A program made the position numbers and the translations under genes. The notes beneath the pieces were generated by a model. That model was not told the DNA's origin, searched no databases, and worked only from the letters and a program-made list of their open reading frames with translations. Positions 48,576 through 57,222 of a DNA stretch of 64,000 nt are shown in pieces; position 1 is the first letter of the stretch; the number at the start of each line of letters is the position of its first letter. The DNA comes from Rhizocola hellebori (GTDB lineage: Bacteria; Actinomycetota; Actinomycetes; Mycobacteriales; Micromonosporaceae): NCBI RefSeq assembly GCF_016862955.1, contig NZ_BONY01000013.1, forward strand, positions 1 through 64,000. Reading direction: 5' to 3'.

Positions 48576-49430
48576 GTGATTCTCCCCCGCCAGGAGTGGA
48601 CGCAGCGGCGGCGCCGGCACACCGAACGTGTCGACGCTCTGGTCGGCGACCACCTGCAGCGGCGGCGCAATGGCGAGAAGCACCCGGTGGCCGACTTCCT
48701 CTTCACCTATTACTCCTACCGCCCGGGTCAGCTCAGACGCTGGCACCCCGGCCCCGGCGTCGCCTTGGCACAGGCCGACCCGGCCGAGTTCGGCCCGGAG
48801 TACACCATGGACACCGCCGGAAACCTCACCCTCGACCGGCAAGCGGTGCTGGCCAAGCGCGGGCAGGCCAGCTCCTGGATCCACGACCTGCTGGTGGCGA
48901 CCGCTTCCCGGCAACCGCACTACGGCTGCTTCGGGATGCACGAGTGGGCGATGGTCTACCGCCAGGACCCGGCCCAGACACGGCACAACCGGATGCCCCT
49001 TCGGCTGGGCCCGGCCGGCACGGCCGATCTGGTGGAGGAGATAAAGGTCAGGTGCAGTCACTTTGACGCGTTCCGCTTCTTCACCCCGGCCGCCCGCCCG
49101 CTCAACCAGCTCCAGCCGACACGTGAGACCCAGGCGCAGCACGAGCAGCCGGGCTGCCTGCACGCCAACATGGACGTCTACCGCTGGGCCTACAAGCTTT
49201 CCCCGCTGGTTCCCAGCGAGCTGGTCGCCGACTGCTTCGAGCTCGCAGCGCAAATCCGGCTGCTGGACATGCGAGCCAGCCCATATGACCTGAGCTCGAT
49301 GGGGGTCGAACCGCTGCCGATCGAGACCGCGGACGGGCGGGCCGAATATGTCCGGCAGCAGCGTGACTTCGCCGCCCGCGCCGGGCAGCTTCGCGCCAAG
49401 CTCATAGCCGGCTGTGCGCGCGTGCTCTAA
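48576..49430 (+). CDS. conserved actinobacterial protein, sometimes labelled 3-methyladenine DNA glycosylase
   Basis: 284 aa, soluble. It begins [20 protein letters not shown] and carries [24 protein letters not shown] and [13 protein letters not shown], which I recall from actinobacterial proteins annotated as 3-methyladenine DNA glycosylases. I see no helix-hairpin-helix or AAG-type active site that would support this label. GTG start. Ends with a 4-bp convergent overlap with the next gene. Confidence 0.75.
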   Translation: MILPRQEWTQRRRRHTERVDALVGDHLQRRRNGEKHPVADFLFTYYSYRPGQLRRWHPGPGVALAQADPAEFGPEYTMDTAGNLTLDRQAVLAKRGQASSWIHDLLVATASRQPHYGCFGMHEWAMVYRQDPAQTRHNRMPLRLGPAGTADLVEEIKVRCSHFDAFRFFTPAARPLNQLQPTRETQAQHEQPGCLHANMDVYRWAYKLSPLVPSELVADCFELAAQIRLLDMRASPYDLSSMGVEPLPIETADGRAEYVRQQRDFAARAGQLRAKLIAGCARVL

Positions 49431-49879
49431 AGCGTGATCTGGTAGACGATAAAGCCGCGGTTTAAGGCGACCTGGTCGTAAAGCCGGCGTGCGGTGGTGT
49501 TGGATTCGTGAGTCTGCCAGTAGACCCGGCTGCATTCCTGTTCGCGCGCCCATTCGGTGACCGCGGCGATCAGCGCCCGCGCCACTCCCTTGCCCCGGAC
49601 GTCGGGGGCGGTGAAGAGGTCTTGCAGGTAGCAGACATCATAGGCGGAAGTGTTGGCGTGCTTGAGAAAGTGGGTTATGCCTACCAGCCTGCCATCGATC
49701 TTCGCCCCTAGCGCGTGCATCTGGGTGTCCTGCTGGAACGCCGCCCACGCCCGGTCGTACATGGCATCGGGAAGGGTGCGTTCATAGAAGTCGATATAGG
49801 CGCGGAACAGCGCTTCCCAAGCGGGCCTGTCTGCTTCAGCCAGCTTGCCGATCTCAACCACGGCGGTACCTACCTCCAT
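49427..49879 (-). CDS. GNAT-family N-acetyltransferase
   Basis: 150 aa. The acetyl-CoA motif is [20 protein letters not shown], followed by [20 protein letters not shown], typical of the GNAT fold. Substrate unknown. It follows a DUF1684 gene in the same direction with a 12-bp gap. Confidence 0.88.
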   Translation of the reverse strand: MEVGTAVVEIGKLAEADRPAWEALFRAYIDFYERTLPDAMYDRAWAAFQQDTQMHALGAKIDGRLVGITHFLKHANTSAYDVCYLQDLFTAPDVRGKGVARALIAAVTEWAREQECSRVYWQTHESNTTARRLYDQVALNRGFIVYQITL

Positions 49880-49891
49880 TGTGGACAGTGA

Positions 49892-50470
49892 TCACCCATG
49901 GTAGTTCATCTCACCGGCCGCGATTCGCGCGTCGAGCCAGTTTTCCCTTGGGGCTAAAGGACAAACCCAGGCATCGCTGTAAGCGCACGAGGGATTGTAG
50001 GCATAGTTGAAGTCGAGTCGGACCCGGGCCGGGCCGAGCACGGTGACGCCTCGGCCGAAGGTGCCCTTCACGGTGTCGGTGAGATAGCGGCCGCCGCCGT
50101 AACACTCCACACCGCAGGTGTTGTCGCGGAAGGGAAGGAACAGCCCGCCGCCGTAGGCCTTGACCCACCACAGGGTCAGCGGGCCCAACGGGGTCTGCAC
50201 GAGGCCGGCCCGGGTGTAGCTGACGACGCCATCGGTGTCGCCGGTGTCGATTTCTATGGTTCCCTGCGCCGGATGGACCGCCGCCTCGAAGATGAGCTCG
50301 GCGGTGGGCGGGAAGTAACGCAGGCCGGTGAATCCGGCCGGGTCGACCGGAGACTGCGGGTGTGTGGCGAAGAGCTCATCCTTGGCCCGGCGAAACCCCT
50401 CCAGGTCCAGGTCGGACAGATGAATCTGGGCGACGCGCTCACGCCACAGCGCCAGCTCCAAATGATCCAT
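49892..50470 (-). CDS. DUF1684 family protein
   Basis: 192 aa, no signal peptide. The DUF1684 pattern is clear: FLPFRDNTCGVECYGGGRYL, then LDFNYAYNPSCAYSDAWVCPL. Beta-rich protein of unknown function. It is divergent from a GntR regulator with a 22-bp spacer, so the regulator may sit at its promoter. Confidence 0.88.
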   Translation of the reverse strand: MDHLELALWRERVAQIHLSDLDLEGFRRAKDELFATHPQSPVDPAGFTGLRYFPPTAELIFEAAVHPAQGTIEIDTGDTDGVVSYTRAGLVQTPLGPLTLWWVKAYGGGLFLPFRDNTCGVECYGGGRYLTDTVKGTFGRGVTVLGPARVRLDFNYAYNPSCAYSDAWVCPLAPRENWLDARIAAGEMNYHG

Positions 50471-50492
50471 TTCCTCAGGTTACCTTGTACGG

Positions 50493-50861
50493 ATGATCGT
50501 CAAGGTTGACGCTGCGAGCGATGTCCCGGTCTACGAGCAGATCCGAACCCAGATAGCCAAGAAGATCGCGTCGGAGAAACTCCCGGCCGGCACGAAGCTG
50601 CCGACCATCCGGCAGCTCGCGGCCGATCTCGGCCTGGCCGTCAACACGGTGGCCCACGCCTATCGGGAGCTCGAGACGGCCGGGTTGGTGCAGACCAGGC
50701 CGAGGCACGGCACCACGGTGGCGCAGGGAACCGGCTCGCCTTCCCGGGAACGCCTGCGCCGCGAGGCGCACAGCTACGCGCTATTGGCCCGGGAGCTGGG
50801 ACTGACCCGACGCGAGGCCAGAGACATTGTCGATGATGAATTGGACAAGGTCTTCCACTGA
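50493..50861 (+). CDS. GntR-family regulator, YtrA-like
   Basis: 122 aa. A standard winged helix (VPVYEQIRTQIAKKIASEKL, LPTIRQLAADLGLAVNTVAHAYRELE) covers about 1-75, with a short C-terminal dimerisation part as in the YtrA subfamily. Last 81 bp overlap the 3' end of the gluconate kinase gene on the other strand. Confidence 0.88.
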   Translation: MIVKVDAASDVPVYEQIRTQIAKKIASEKLPAGTKLPTIRQLAADLGLAVNTVAHAYRELETAGLVQTRPRHGTTVAQGTGSPSRERLRREAHSYALLARELGLTRREARDIVDDELDKVFH

Positions 50862-51290
50862 GGCGGTGGAGTCGATGGTCAGCACATCGAGCTCTTCCGG
50901 CCCCGGCTCCTGCAGCGCAGCGAACTGGCTGTCCAGCAGGTCGGCCTTGAAGAAGTGGCCAAACCGCCCGGTCAGCCGCTCCTGAGCCAGCTCTCGGCCA
51001 ATTTTCAGGTAGACGAATTGGGCCGGGCGAAGGCGGTCGCGGTAGCCCGGTTTGAGAGCCGAACAGGCAACCACAGATGGATCATGGTCGGACATCCATG
51101 ATCTGATTCGGTCGAGCCAGGGCCACCGATCGGTGTCGGAAAGCGGACGTCCGGCCGCCATTTTTTCCACGTTGGACCGAGGATGCAGATCGTCCCCATC
51201 CGCGAACGGCACCCCCATTCGTGCAGCTAACGCCGCACCGACCGTGCTTTTCCCGCTTCCCGCAACTCCCAGAACCACCAAGACCGTCAC
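50781..51290 (-). CDS. gntK: gluconate kinase (gluconokinase)
   Basis: 169 aa, P-loop kinase. [32 protein letters not shown] has the Walker A and the substrate block; [22 protein letters not shown] matches gluconokinases. GTG at 51290 has GGAG nine bases upstream; an ATG at 51305 overlaps that site. The final 20 residues are an extension past the usual end, lying within the overlap with the GntR gene. Confidence 0.88.
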   Translation of the reverse strand: MTVLVVLGVAGSGKSTVGAALAARMGVPFADGDDLHPRSNVEKMAAGRPLSDTDRWPWLDRIRSWMSDHDPSVVACSALKPGYRDRLRPAQFVYLKIGRELAQERLTGRFGHFFKADLLDSQFAALQEPGPEELDVLTIDSTASVEDLVQFIIDNVSGLASGQSQLPGQ

Positions 51291-51395
51291 ACATTGATTC
51301 TCCATGAGCCGGCGGACAAGGAGCTCACCCGGCGGCCCGCCAACACCGCGGATCCGCCAAGTGAGAGCTCCAAGTCCGGGGTAACGTGTGCCGTG

Positions 51396-52943
51396 ATGTT
51401 GTTCCCCTCGTTGAAACTGAAGCGCGCCGCCAGGAACCATTTCGGTTGGCGCAAGCTGCGTAAGACCCAGCTGACCGCGATGAAGGCGATCCTGAAACGG
51501 CAGGACGTCCTGGTGGTGCTCCCGACCGGTGGCGGCAAATCCGCCATCTATCAGGTGCCGGCGACCCTGCTCAGCGGTCCGACCATCGTCATCTCACCGT
51601 TGCTGGCGCTGCAGCAGGATCAGATCGCCAATCTGAACGAGCGAGGGATAGGCGCTGTGCGGATCAGCTCCGCTGAAACCCCTCGCCAGCAGGACCAAGC
51701 CCTGATCGCCTTGCACGAGAAGCGCGCCCGTTACCTGTTCATCACCCCGGAGCAGCTCAGCCGCCCGGACAGGCTGGCCGCGGTCAAGGCGCTCAAGCCG
51801 GGCCTGGTCGCTGTCGACGAGGCCCACTGCATCTCGACCTGGGGACACGACTTCCGGCCCGACTATCTGTCGCTGGGCCAGTTCATCCGCGACCTGGGCC
51901 GCCCGCCCGTGGTGGCGCTGACGGCCACCGCCTCGCCGCCGGTGCGCGAGGACATCAGCCTGCGGCTCGGCTTGCGCAAACCCAAGGTTCTGGTGTCCGG
52001 CTTGGACAGACCGAACCTCTTCCTCGAGGTCGGCCACTGCCCGACCGAGGAGGTGCGCTGGCGCCGCCTGACCAGCCTGCTGCAGACCGATCCCGGCCAG
52101 GGCATCGTCTACGTGCCGACCCGGCGCAAGGCGGAAGACCTGGCCAAGAAGCTGACCGCGGCGGGGTTTAAGGCCCGTTCCTATCACGGTGGCATGTCCA
52201 CCGGCCCGCGCGAGCAGCTGCACGAGGAGTTCCTCAGCGGCGACGTGCCCGTCATGGTGGCCACTTCCGCCTTCGGCATGGGGATAGACAAGCCCGACAT
52301 CCGCTGGGTGGCCCACCTGGCCCTGCCCGACTCCCCCGACAGCTATCTGCAGGAGATAGGCCGGGCCGGACGCGACGGCGAGCAGTCGCGCGCGCTTCTG
52401 CTGTGGCAGCACGAGGACACCGGGCTGACCCGTTTCTTCAACGGCGGCCGCCCGGACGCCCATGAGCTGGAACGGCTGGCCACCGCGCTGCAAAGCGGGC
52501 CTGTGCGCAGTACCAAGAAAATCGCGCAGTTAATAGGTTTGCTGGAAGACATCGGGGCGTCGGGGATGAGCCCGGCCGAAGCGGCTCGCGCCGCCGTGGC
52601 CGAAGCCGACCGCCGCAGTGCCATGCAGAATTCGCGCATCGAGATGATGCTGGGCTTCGCCCAGGCGAAGGGCTGCCGCACCCGGGAATTGCTTGCCTAC
52701 TTCGGCGAGCACATGGCCAGTGCCTGCAACCACTGTGACAACTGCGCCTCGGGCACCGTCGTCGAGGAGGCGGTCACCGAAGACCAGCCTTTCCCCGTGC
52801 ACAGCACCGTCCGGCACCCGCAATGGGGTGCCGGAATGGTGATGTCGTATGCCGAGGACAAGATGACTATTCTCTTTGACCAGGTCGGCTATAAGACGCT
52901 GTCGGTACCGGTGGTGAAGGCCAACGGCCTGTTGGTCAGGTGA
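51396..52943 (+). CDS. RecQ-family DNA helicase with a C-terminal UvrD-tail-like domain
   Basis: 515 aa. Helicase motifs: [16 protein letters not shown] (I), [18 protein letters not shown] (II), VALTATASP (III), [13 protein letters not shown] (V), [10 protein letters not shown] (VI). A zinc site CNHCDNC closes the short RQC part. No HRDC domain. Residues about 466-515 ([20 protein letters not shown]...) resemble the Tudor-like tail of UvrD/PcrA. ATG 51396 has no ribosome-binding site; TAACGT at 51382-51387 suggests a leaderless start. Confidence 0.88.
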   Translation: MLFPSLKLKRAARNHFGWRKLRKTQLTAMKAILKRQDVLVVLPTGGGKSAIYQVPATLLSGPTIVISPLLALQQDQIANLNERGIGAVRISSAETPRQQDQALIALHEKRARYLFITPEQLSRPDRLAAVKALKPGLVAVDEAHCISTWGHDFRPDYLSLGQFIRDLGRPPVVALTATASPPVREDISLRLGLRKPKVLVSGLDRPNLFLEVGHCPTEEVRWRRLTSLLQTDPGQGIVYVPTRRKAEDLAKKLTAAGFKARSYHGGMSTGPREQLHEEFLSGDVPVMVATSAFGMGIDKPDIRWVAHLALPDSPDSYLQEIGRAGRDGEQSRALLLWQHEDTGLTRFFNGGRPDAHELERLATALQSGPVRSTKKIAQLIGLLEDIGASGMSPAEAARAAVAEADRRSAMQNSRIEMMLGFAQAKGCRTRELLAYFGEHMASACNHCDNCASGTVVEEAVTEDQPFPVHSTVRHPQWGAGMVMSYAEDKMTILFDQVGYKTLSVPVVKANGLLVR

Positions 52944-53214
52944 TGCTGCGACGGCCGGAGAACCCGGCCACCAAAGCCACGCCGACGGCGGCGAGGGCGA
53001 CCTGAATCAAAATCTCGACCCAGTCCACGCCGTCTGTGTCGGCCAGTCCTGCTCCTCTGGCGATCGCTGTGCCAAGCAGCGCCGCGACGATGCCGACGAC
53101 CATCGTCAGCCAAATCGGAATGTTCTGGCGTCCCGGAAGCACCAGGCGACCGAGAGCACCGATGATGAGGCCAACGACGATGGCCGACAGAATTCCCGCA
53201 ACAGTCATGTCCAT
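52936..53214 (-). CDS. GlsB/YeaQ/YmgE family stress membrane protein
   Basis: 92 aa with three hydrophobic segments. It matches the transglycosylase-associated family: [20 protein letters not shown], then [17 protein letters not shown]. Small membrane protein often stress-induced. Overlaps the RecQ gene end by 8 bp. Confidence 0.87.
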   Translation of the reverse strand: MDMTVAGILSAIVVGLIIGALGRLVLPGRQNIPIWLTMVVGIVAALLGTAIARGAGLADTDGVDWVEILIQVALAAVGVALVAGFSGRRSIT

Positions 53215-53302
53215 GGGGTTCCCCGGCGGCCGCGTGAGTCAAACACGCCTTCTCGGGGTAAGCCTCTCAGCGACATCAAACGTCGCTGAAAGGAGACCCG
53301 TC

Positions 53303-53578
53303 GTGGGCATCGGCGCAAGCATCCTGCTCATCGCGGTCGGCGCAATCCTCACCTTCGCCCTGAACGTGTCGATTGGCTGGCTGGACCTGGACGTCGTCGG
53401 CTGGATCATGATGCTGGCCGGCGCGATCGGGCTGTTCATGACCACAGTGATCTGGGGGCCACGGCGTCGCACCGTGGTGACCCGCGACCACACCCCGATT
53501 GTCGACGAGCGGCCGGTGGTGACCCCGGACCGTTCCGTCGAGCGCGAACGGATCGTAGAGCGAGACACTCGAATCTAA
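53303..53578 (+). CDS. DUF6458-like two-helix membrane protein
   Basis: 91 aa. Begins MGIGASILLIAVGAILTFAL, with a second span WIMMLAGAIGLFMTTVIWG, then a charged cytoplasmic tail. GTG 53303 follows AGGAG at 53291-53295. Typical of a small actinobacterial family of unknown function. Confidence 0.82.
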   Translation: MGIGASILLIAVGAILTFALNVSIGWLDLDVVGWIMMLAGAIGLFMTTVIWGPRRRTVVTRDHTPIVDERPVVTPDRSVERERIVERDTRI

Positions 53579-53595
53579 AGTAGACAGTTTCCCCG

Positions 53596-54021
53596 TCAGG
53601 AAATACAGGCGCAGACAATGAGCGCGGCCCCGAAGTGGGAGGCCGCGACCACCTTCGCCGCTGGATGCGGCTCACTCTCGGCCATCAGCTCGCCGAGCTT
53701 GCCGGGGGTGAGCCAGTCCAGCAGATAGAAGGCACCCGCCATGAGCCCTATCCCGATGAGCCCGAAAAGGACAGTCGACGCCAGCCCCTTGCCGAACTCG
53801 CCGTAGCTGGTGAAGATCGCGGTGAAGACGATCGCCGCTATGCCAAGCTGGTTGGCTGCCAGGAGAAGTGCCGCGTTGGAGCTGCGGTCGATCCAGATGA
53901 GTTCGCGCAGCCGGCCCGGGGTGAGCAGGTCCACCACGACGAATCCCACCGCCATCAGGGCGATGCCGGCCATGCCGAACACCACGCTCTGCCAGGCACC
54001 CGTGATCAAGTCCTCGAACAT
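53596..54021 (-). CDS. DUF350 family membrane protein
   Basis: About 141 aa with four hydrophobic segments in two similar halves; the words VVVDLLTPGRLRELI and YLLDWLTPGKLGELM repeat between the halves, a DUF350 trait. The start is uncertain (ATG 54021 or GTG 54030). It follows glnA2 by about 13 bp and is likely co-transcribed. Confidence 0.82.
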   Translation of the reverse strand: MFEDLITGAWQSVVFGMAGIALMAVGFVVVDLLTPGRLRELIWIDRSSNAALLLAANQLGIAAIVFTAIFTSYGEFGKGLASTVLFGLIGIGLMAGAFYLLDWLTPGKLGELMAESEPHPAAKVVAASHFGAALIVCACIS

Positions 54022-54034
54022 GCCCGGCACGGTA

Positions 54035-55387
54035 CTACAGCGCGCCCAGGTATTTCATCCGCTCGTAAGGCGTGACCTGGGGGCGGTATTCCTCCCATTC
54101 CGCCCGCTTGTTGCGCAGGAAGAAGTCGAAGACGTGCTCGCCGAGGACCTCGGCCACCAGCTCCGACCCGGCCATCACCTCGATCGCCTCGGAGAGGTTC
54201 TCCGGAAGCGCCGAATAGCCCATCGCCCGCCGCTCGGCACTGGACAGGGACCACACGTCGTCCTCGGCCCCGGGCGGCAGCTCGTAACCCTCCTCTATCC
54301 CCTTCAGCCCGGCCCCCAGCAGCACAGCGAAGGCCAGATAGGGGTTGGTGGCGGAGTCGAGCGAGCGCACCTCCACCCGCGCTGAGTTGGGTTTGCCATA
54401 TGCGGGTACCCGAACCAGCGCCGACCGGTTCAGATGCCCCCAGCAGACGAAGGCCGGCGCCTCCGTGATCCGATCCGGAATCGCTTGCGGGAAAAGGCGT
54501 TTGTACGAGTTGACCCACTGGTTGGTGACCGCCGTGAACTCGCGCGCGTGCACGAGAACCCCAGCGATGAAAGCCTTCGCCGTCTTCGACAGCTTGTGCG
54601 GGTCGGCCGGATCGTGGAAGGCGTTGCGCTCGCCCTCGAACAGCGACAGGTGCGTGTGCATACCGCTGCCGGGCTGGTCGGTGAACGGCTTGGGCATGAA
54701 GGTCGCCCGCACCCCATGGGTCAGCGCCACCTCCCGCATCACATGCCGGAAGGTCATGATGTTGTCGGCCGTGGTGAGGGCGTCGGCGTAACGCAGGTCG
54801 ATCTCCTGCTGGCCGGGCGCGACCTCGTGGTGGCTGAACTCCACCGAAATGCCGATGCGCTCCAGGGCCAGCACCGCCTGGCGGCGGAAATCGCGGGCCA
54901 CGGCGTGGGTGGTGTGGTCGAAATAGCCGCCGGCGTCGACCGGAATCGGCACGCTGCCATCGATCGGCCCGTCCTCCAGCAGGAAGAACTCGATCTCGGG
55001 ATGGGTGTAGAAGGTGAAGCCCTTGTCGGCGGCCTTCGACAGCGCGCGGCGCAGCACATGCCGCGGGTCGGCCCAGGAGGCGGTGCCGTCGGGCATGAGG
55101 ATGTCGCAGAACATCCGGGCGCTTTCTCCCGAGGAACCACCCTCGAACGGGAAGACCTGGAATGTGGTGGGATCGGGCATCGCGATCATGTCGGACTCGT
55201 AGATCCGCGCGAAACCTTCGATCGCGGAACCGTCGAACCCGATGCCCTCATCGAAGGCGGCCTCAAGCTCGGCCGGCGCCACCGACACCGACTTGAGCGT
55301 GCCCAGCACATCCGTGAACCACAGTCTCACGAACCGGATGTCGCGTTCTTCGAGTGTGCGAAGGACAAACTCCTGTTGACGATCCAC
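54035..55387 (-). CDS. glnA2: glutamine synthetase, GlnA2-type
   Basis: Type I glutamine synthetase, 450 aa. The N-terminus MDRQQEFVLRTLEERDIRFVRLWFTDVLG and GIGFDGSAIEGFARI match mycobacterial GlnA2; EIEFFLLED, PGSGMHTHLSLFEG and RVEVRSLDSATNPYLAFA supply the metal and substrate sites. It lacks the NLYDLP-type adenylylation loop of GlnA1, so GlnE control is unlikely. It is a separate locus from amtB-glnB-glnD, 48 kb away. Possible GlnR half-sites lie upstream. Confidence 0.95.
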   Translation of the reverse strand: MDRQQEFVLRTLEERDIRFVRLWFTDVLGTLKSVSVAPAELEAAFDEGIGFDGSAIEGFARIYESDMIAMPDPTTFQVFPFEGGSSGESARMFCDILMPDGTASWADPRHVLRRALSKAADKGFTFYTHPEIEFFLLEDGPIDGSVPIPVDAGGYFDHTTHAVARDFRRQAVLALERIGISVEFSHHEVAPGQQEIDLRYADALTTADNIMTFRHVMREVALTHGVRATFMPKPFTDQPGSGMHTHLSLFEGERNAFHDPADPHKLSKTAKAFIAGVLVHAREFTAVTNQWVNSYKRLFPQAIPDRITEAPAFVCWGHLNRSALVRVPAYGKPNSARVEVRSLDSATNPYLAFAVLLGAGLKGIEEGYELPPGAEDDVWSLSSAERRAMGYSALPENLSEAIEVMAGSELVAEVLGEHVFDFFLRNKRAEWEEYRPQVTPYERMKYLGAL

Positions 55388-55398
55388 GGCCCCACCCT

Positions 55399-55425
55399 TT
55401 CAAACCGGTGTTACGCGCACGTTAC
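55399..55425. promoter_or_regulatory. possible degenerate GlnR site before glnA2
   Basis: On the minus strand: GTAAC-n6-GTAAC-n6-TTGAA. The two GTAAC words have the 11-bp period of GlnR sites, but the GAAAC slots are not matched. The site is in the 45-bp spacer between divergent glnA2 and a rightward gene. Confidence 0.35.
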
Positions 55426-55432
55426 GCCTCGA

Positions 55433-56194
55433 ATGAAGTCGCGATCGGCGCAACCCGCCTCCGCCAAGCCGCGTTGGACGGTAGTGATCCCACGTCGGAC
55501 GCTGGCCAACGGCACCCTGCTGGGGGTAGCGCTGCTTTCAGCGCTGACCCTCGCCGGAGTGCTCGGTGCCCGCGACACGCCCCGGCCGGCAGCCGCCGCC
55601 CCGTCGCCCGCGCCGCCGGAGCCGAACACCCGTTTCGCCACCCAGCCCGAGCTCCAGCAGGCACTGCTCAAGGTCGAAGACCTGCCCACGCCCTATGCCT
55701 CCGCCTCCAAGGCTACGGTTCACCGCGTCGCCCCGACCACCGAACGATGCGCTGGACTGCTTGATCCGGGGGCGCTGCTGCGGGAGGCGGCCGCCCGGGT
55801 GCTCTCCCACCCGGAGGCGACCGACCAGGCCACGTCGGAGATAGGCGGCCCGGCCCCGCTCACCCAGCTGCTGACCACCTTCGCCGGCGACGGCGCACAG
55901 CAGACGATGCTGGAGCTGCGCAGGATGGGCAACGGGTGCCGCGACTTCTCCACGACCGTCGATGGAGCGCCGGTTCGGGTGATGGCGACCGTGGTACGCG
56001 ACGACACCACCACCTACTCGCTCAAGCTGACCCTCACCGGCAGCGGCCGCACCTCCGCCGGGTACCTCACCCTGGGCCGCGTCGGCCAGGTGATCTCCGT
56101 GCTCAAGCAGGTCGGCCCGGTGGAAGCCATCGCGGCCATCGATCCCATCAAGCTGGTGGATCTGACGCTGAGCAGGCTGACCCGGGGTCGCTAG
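55433..56194 (+). CDS. membrane-anchored protein of unknown function
   Basis: 253 aa. Short basic N-terminus, one hydrophobic segment (about 27-45), a P/A-rich linker, and an extracytoplasmic domain of about 180 residues with two cysteines (ERCAG, GNGCRD). It resembles actinobacterial sensor-like periplasmic domains by style only. Divergent from glnA2. I do not recognise a family. Confidence 0.68.
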   Translation: MKSRSAQPASAKPRWTVVIPRRTLANGTLLGVALLSALTLAGVLGARDTPRPAAAAPSPAPPEPNTRFATQPELQQALLKVEDLPTPYASASKATVHRVAPTTERCAGLLDPGALLREAAARVLSHPEATDQATSEIGGPAPLTQLLTTFAGDGAQQTMLELRRMGNGCRDFSTTVDGAPVRVMATVVRDDTTTYSLKLTLTGSGRTSAGYLTLGRVGQVISVLKQVGPVEAIAAIDPIKLVDLTLSRLTRGR

Positions 56195-56208
56195 CATCCG
56201 GTAACTTC

Positions 56209-56235
56209 ACTGTCCTACCCCTCACAAAGGACAGT
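56209..56235 (+). promoter_or_regulatory. hairpin over the ribosome-binding site of the next gene
   Basis: ACTGTCC and GGACAGT pair over 7 bp with a 13-base loop. The second arm includes the AAAGGA ribosome-binding site of the gene at 56237. Confidence 0.45.
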
Positions 56236-56236
56236 C

Positions 56237-57157
56237 ATGACCACGAACTGGGCCCGGCGTCTGTCAGTGTTCCTCGGGGCTTCGCTGCTCCTGCCGATCG
56301 TCAGCGAGTTCGTCGCGTCGCGCATCAAGCACGAGGCCTACGACTACACCCTGGCGTTGAGCCTGGTCGCCATCGTGGGCCCGATCGCGCTGGCGCTCTA
56401 CTACGTCCGGCCGGTCCGGATGACGGCGCGCATCATCATGTCGGTGGGCCTGATGGCTTCCGGTCTGCTGGTGGCCGCGCTCGGCTACGTGCTGATGACC
56501 GCGCCCGATCAGCTCAGCAACGACAACGGGCTGGTTTCGCGCATCGTCGGAGGTTTCGCGCTCGGCATCGGCCTGCTCATCGGGTCCCTGGGCGGGCTCT
56601 ACTTCGGCCGCGGCCGCTTCGACGTGCCGGTCGAACTGCCCGCACCGACCGCGCCGGCCGACCCGAGCCAGGTCAAGATTGAGCGCTTCGCCCACTTCCG
56701 GTCGCCCACCCACGGTCCTTTGATCACCAAGATTATCGAGCGGATGAGCATCGACGATCTGCAGTATGTCGCCTATTACGTGGACGGCCAGCCCATCATG
56801 TCGCTCGATCTGCTCGATCATCCCGAGCTTGAGCGCTATCACGAGGTTGTCGAGCCCTATCAACGGCGCGAGGAATACCACCGGCAGGGCAAGGCCTTGA
56901 ATGCGCTGTGCCGCAAGCTCAACGCGGAACTGGCGCCGCTGAACACCGGCGATCTGATCCGGCTCGTCTTCGATGTGGAGCGCGGCGCCATCTACTACTA
57001 CGTGGTTACCACCGATACGAACAGGTTCCTCATCGGCGTAACCCTGAACCAGTACAAGGTGAATGTGGCCGATCGCAAGGTGGCTCAGCTCGTCGATGAC
57101 ATCCGGGTCCATCTGGGCCAGCCGAAGATGACCGAGCTGGAACAGGCGCAGCCGTGA
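56237..57157 (+). CDS. four-helix membrane protein with a soluble C-terminal domain
   Basis: 306 aa. Four hydrophobic segments in the first 125 residues, then a cytoplasmic-type domain (about 145-306) with no motif I know; it ends with strands LIRLVFDVERGAIYYYVVTT and a charged helix. Weak link to any family. AAAGGA precedes the ATG but lies in a short hairpin. Followed by nadE after a 65-bp gap. Confidence 0.65.
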   Translation: MTTNWARRLSVFLGASLLLPIVSEFVASRIKHEAYDYTLALSLVAIVGPIALALYYVRPVRMTARIIMSVGLMASGLLVAALGYVLMTAPDQLSNDNGLVSRIVGGFALGIGLLIGSLGGLYFGRGRFDVPVELPAPTAPADPSQVKIERFAHFRSPTHGPLITKIIERMSIDDLQYVAYYVDGQPIMSLDLLDHPELERYHEVVEPYQRREEYHRQGKALNALCRKLNAELAPLNTGDLIRLVFDVERGAIYYYVVTTDTNRFLIGVTLNQYKVNVADRKVAQLVDDIRVHLGQPKMTELEQAQP

Positions 57158-57222
57158 GACGTTCGGCATAGCTTCGCCATCCTCGTGGCCAACTTCACCC
57201 GCGGCAGTGGGAAACTTGCCTT

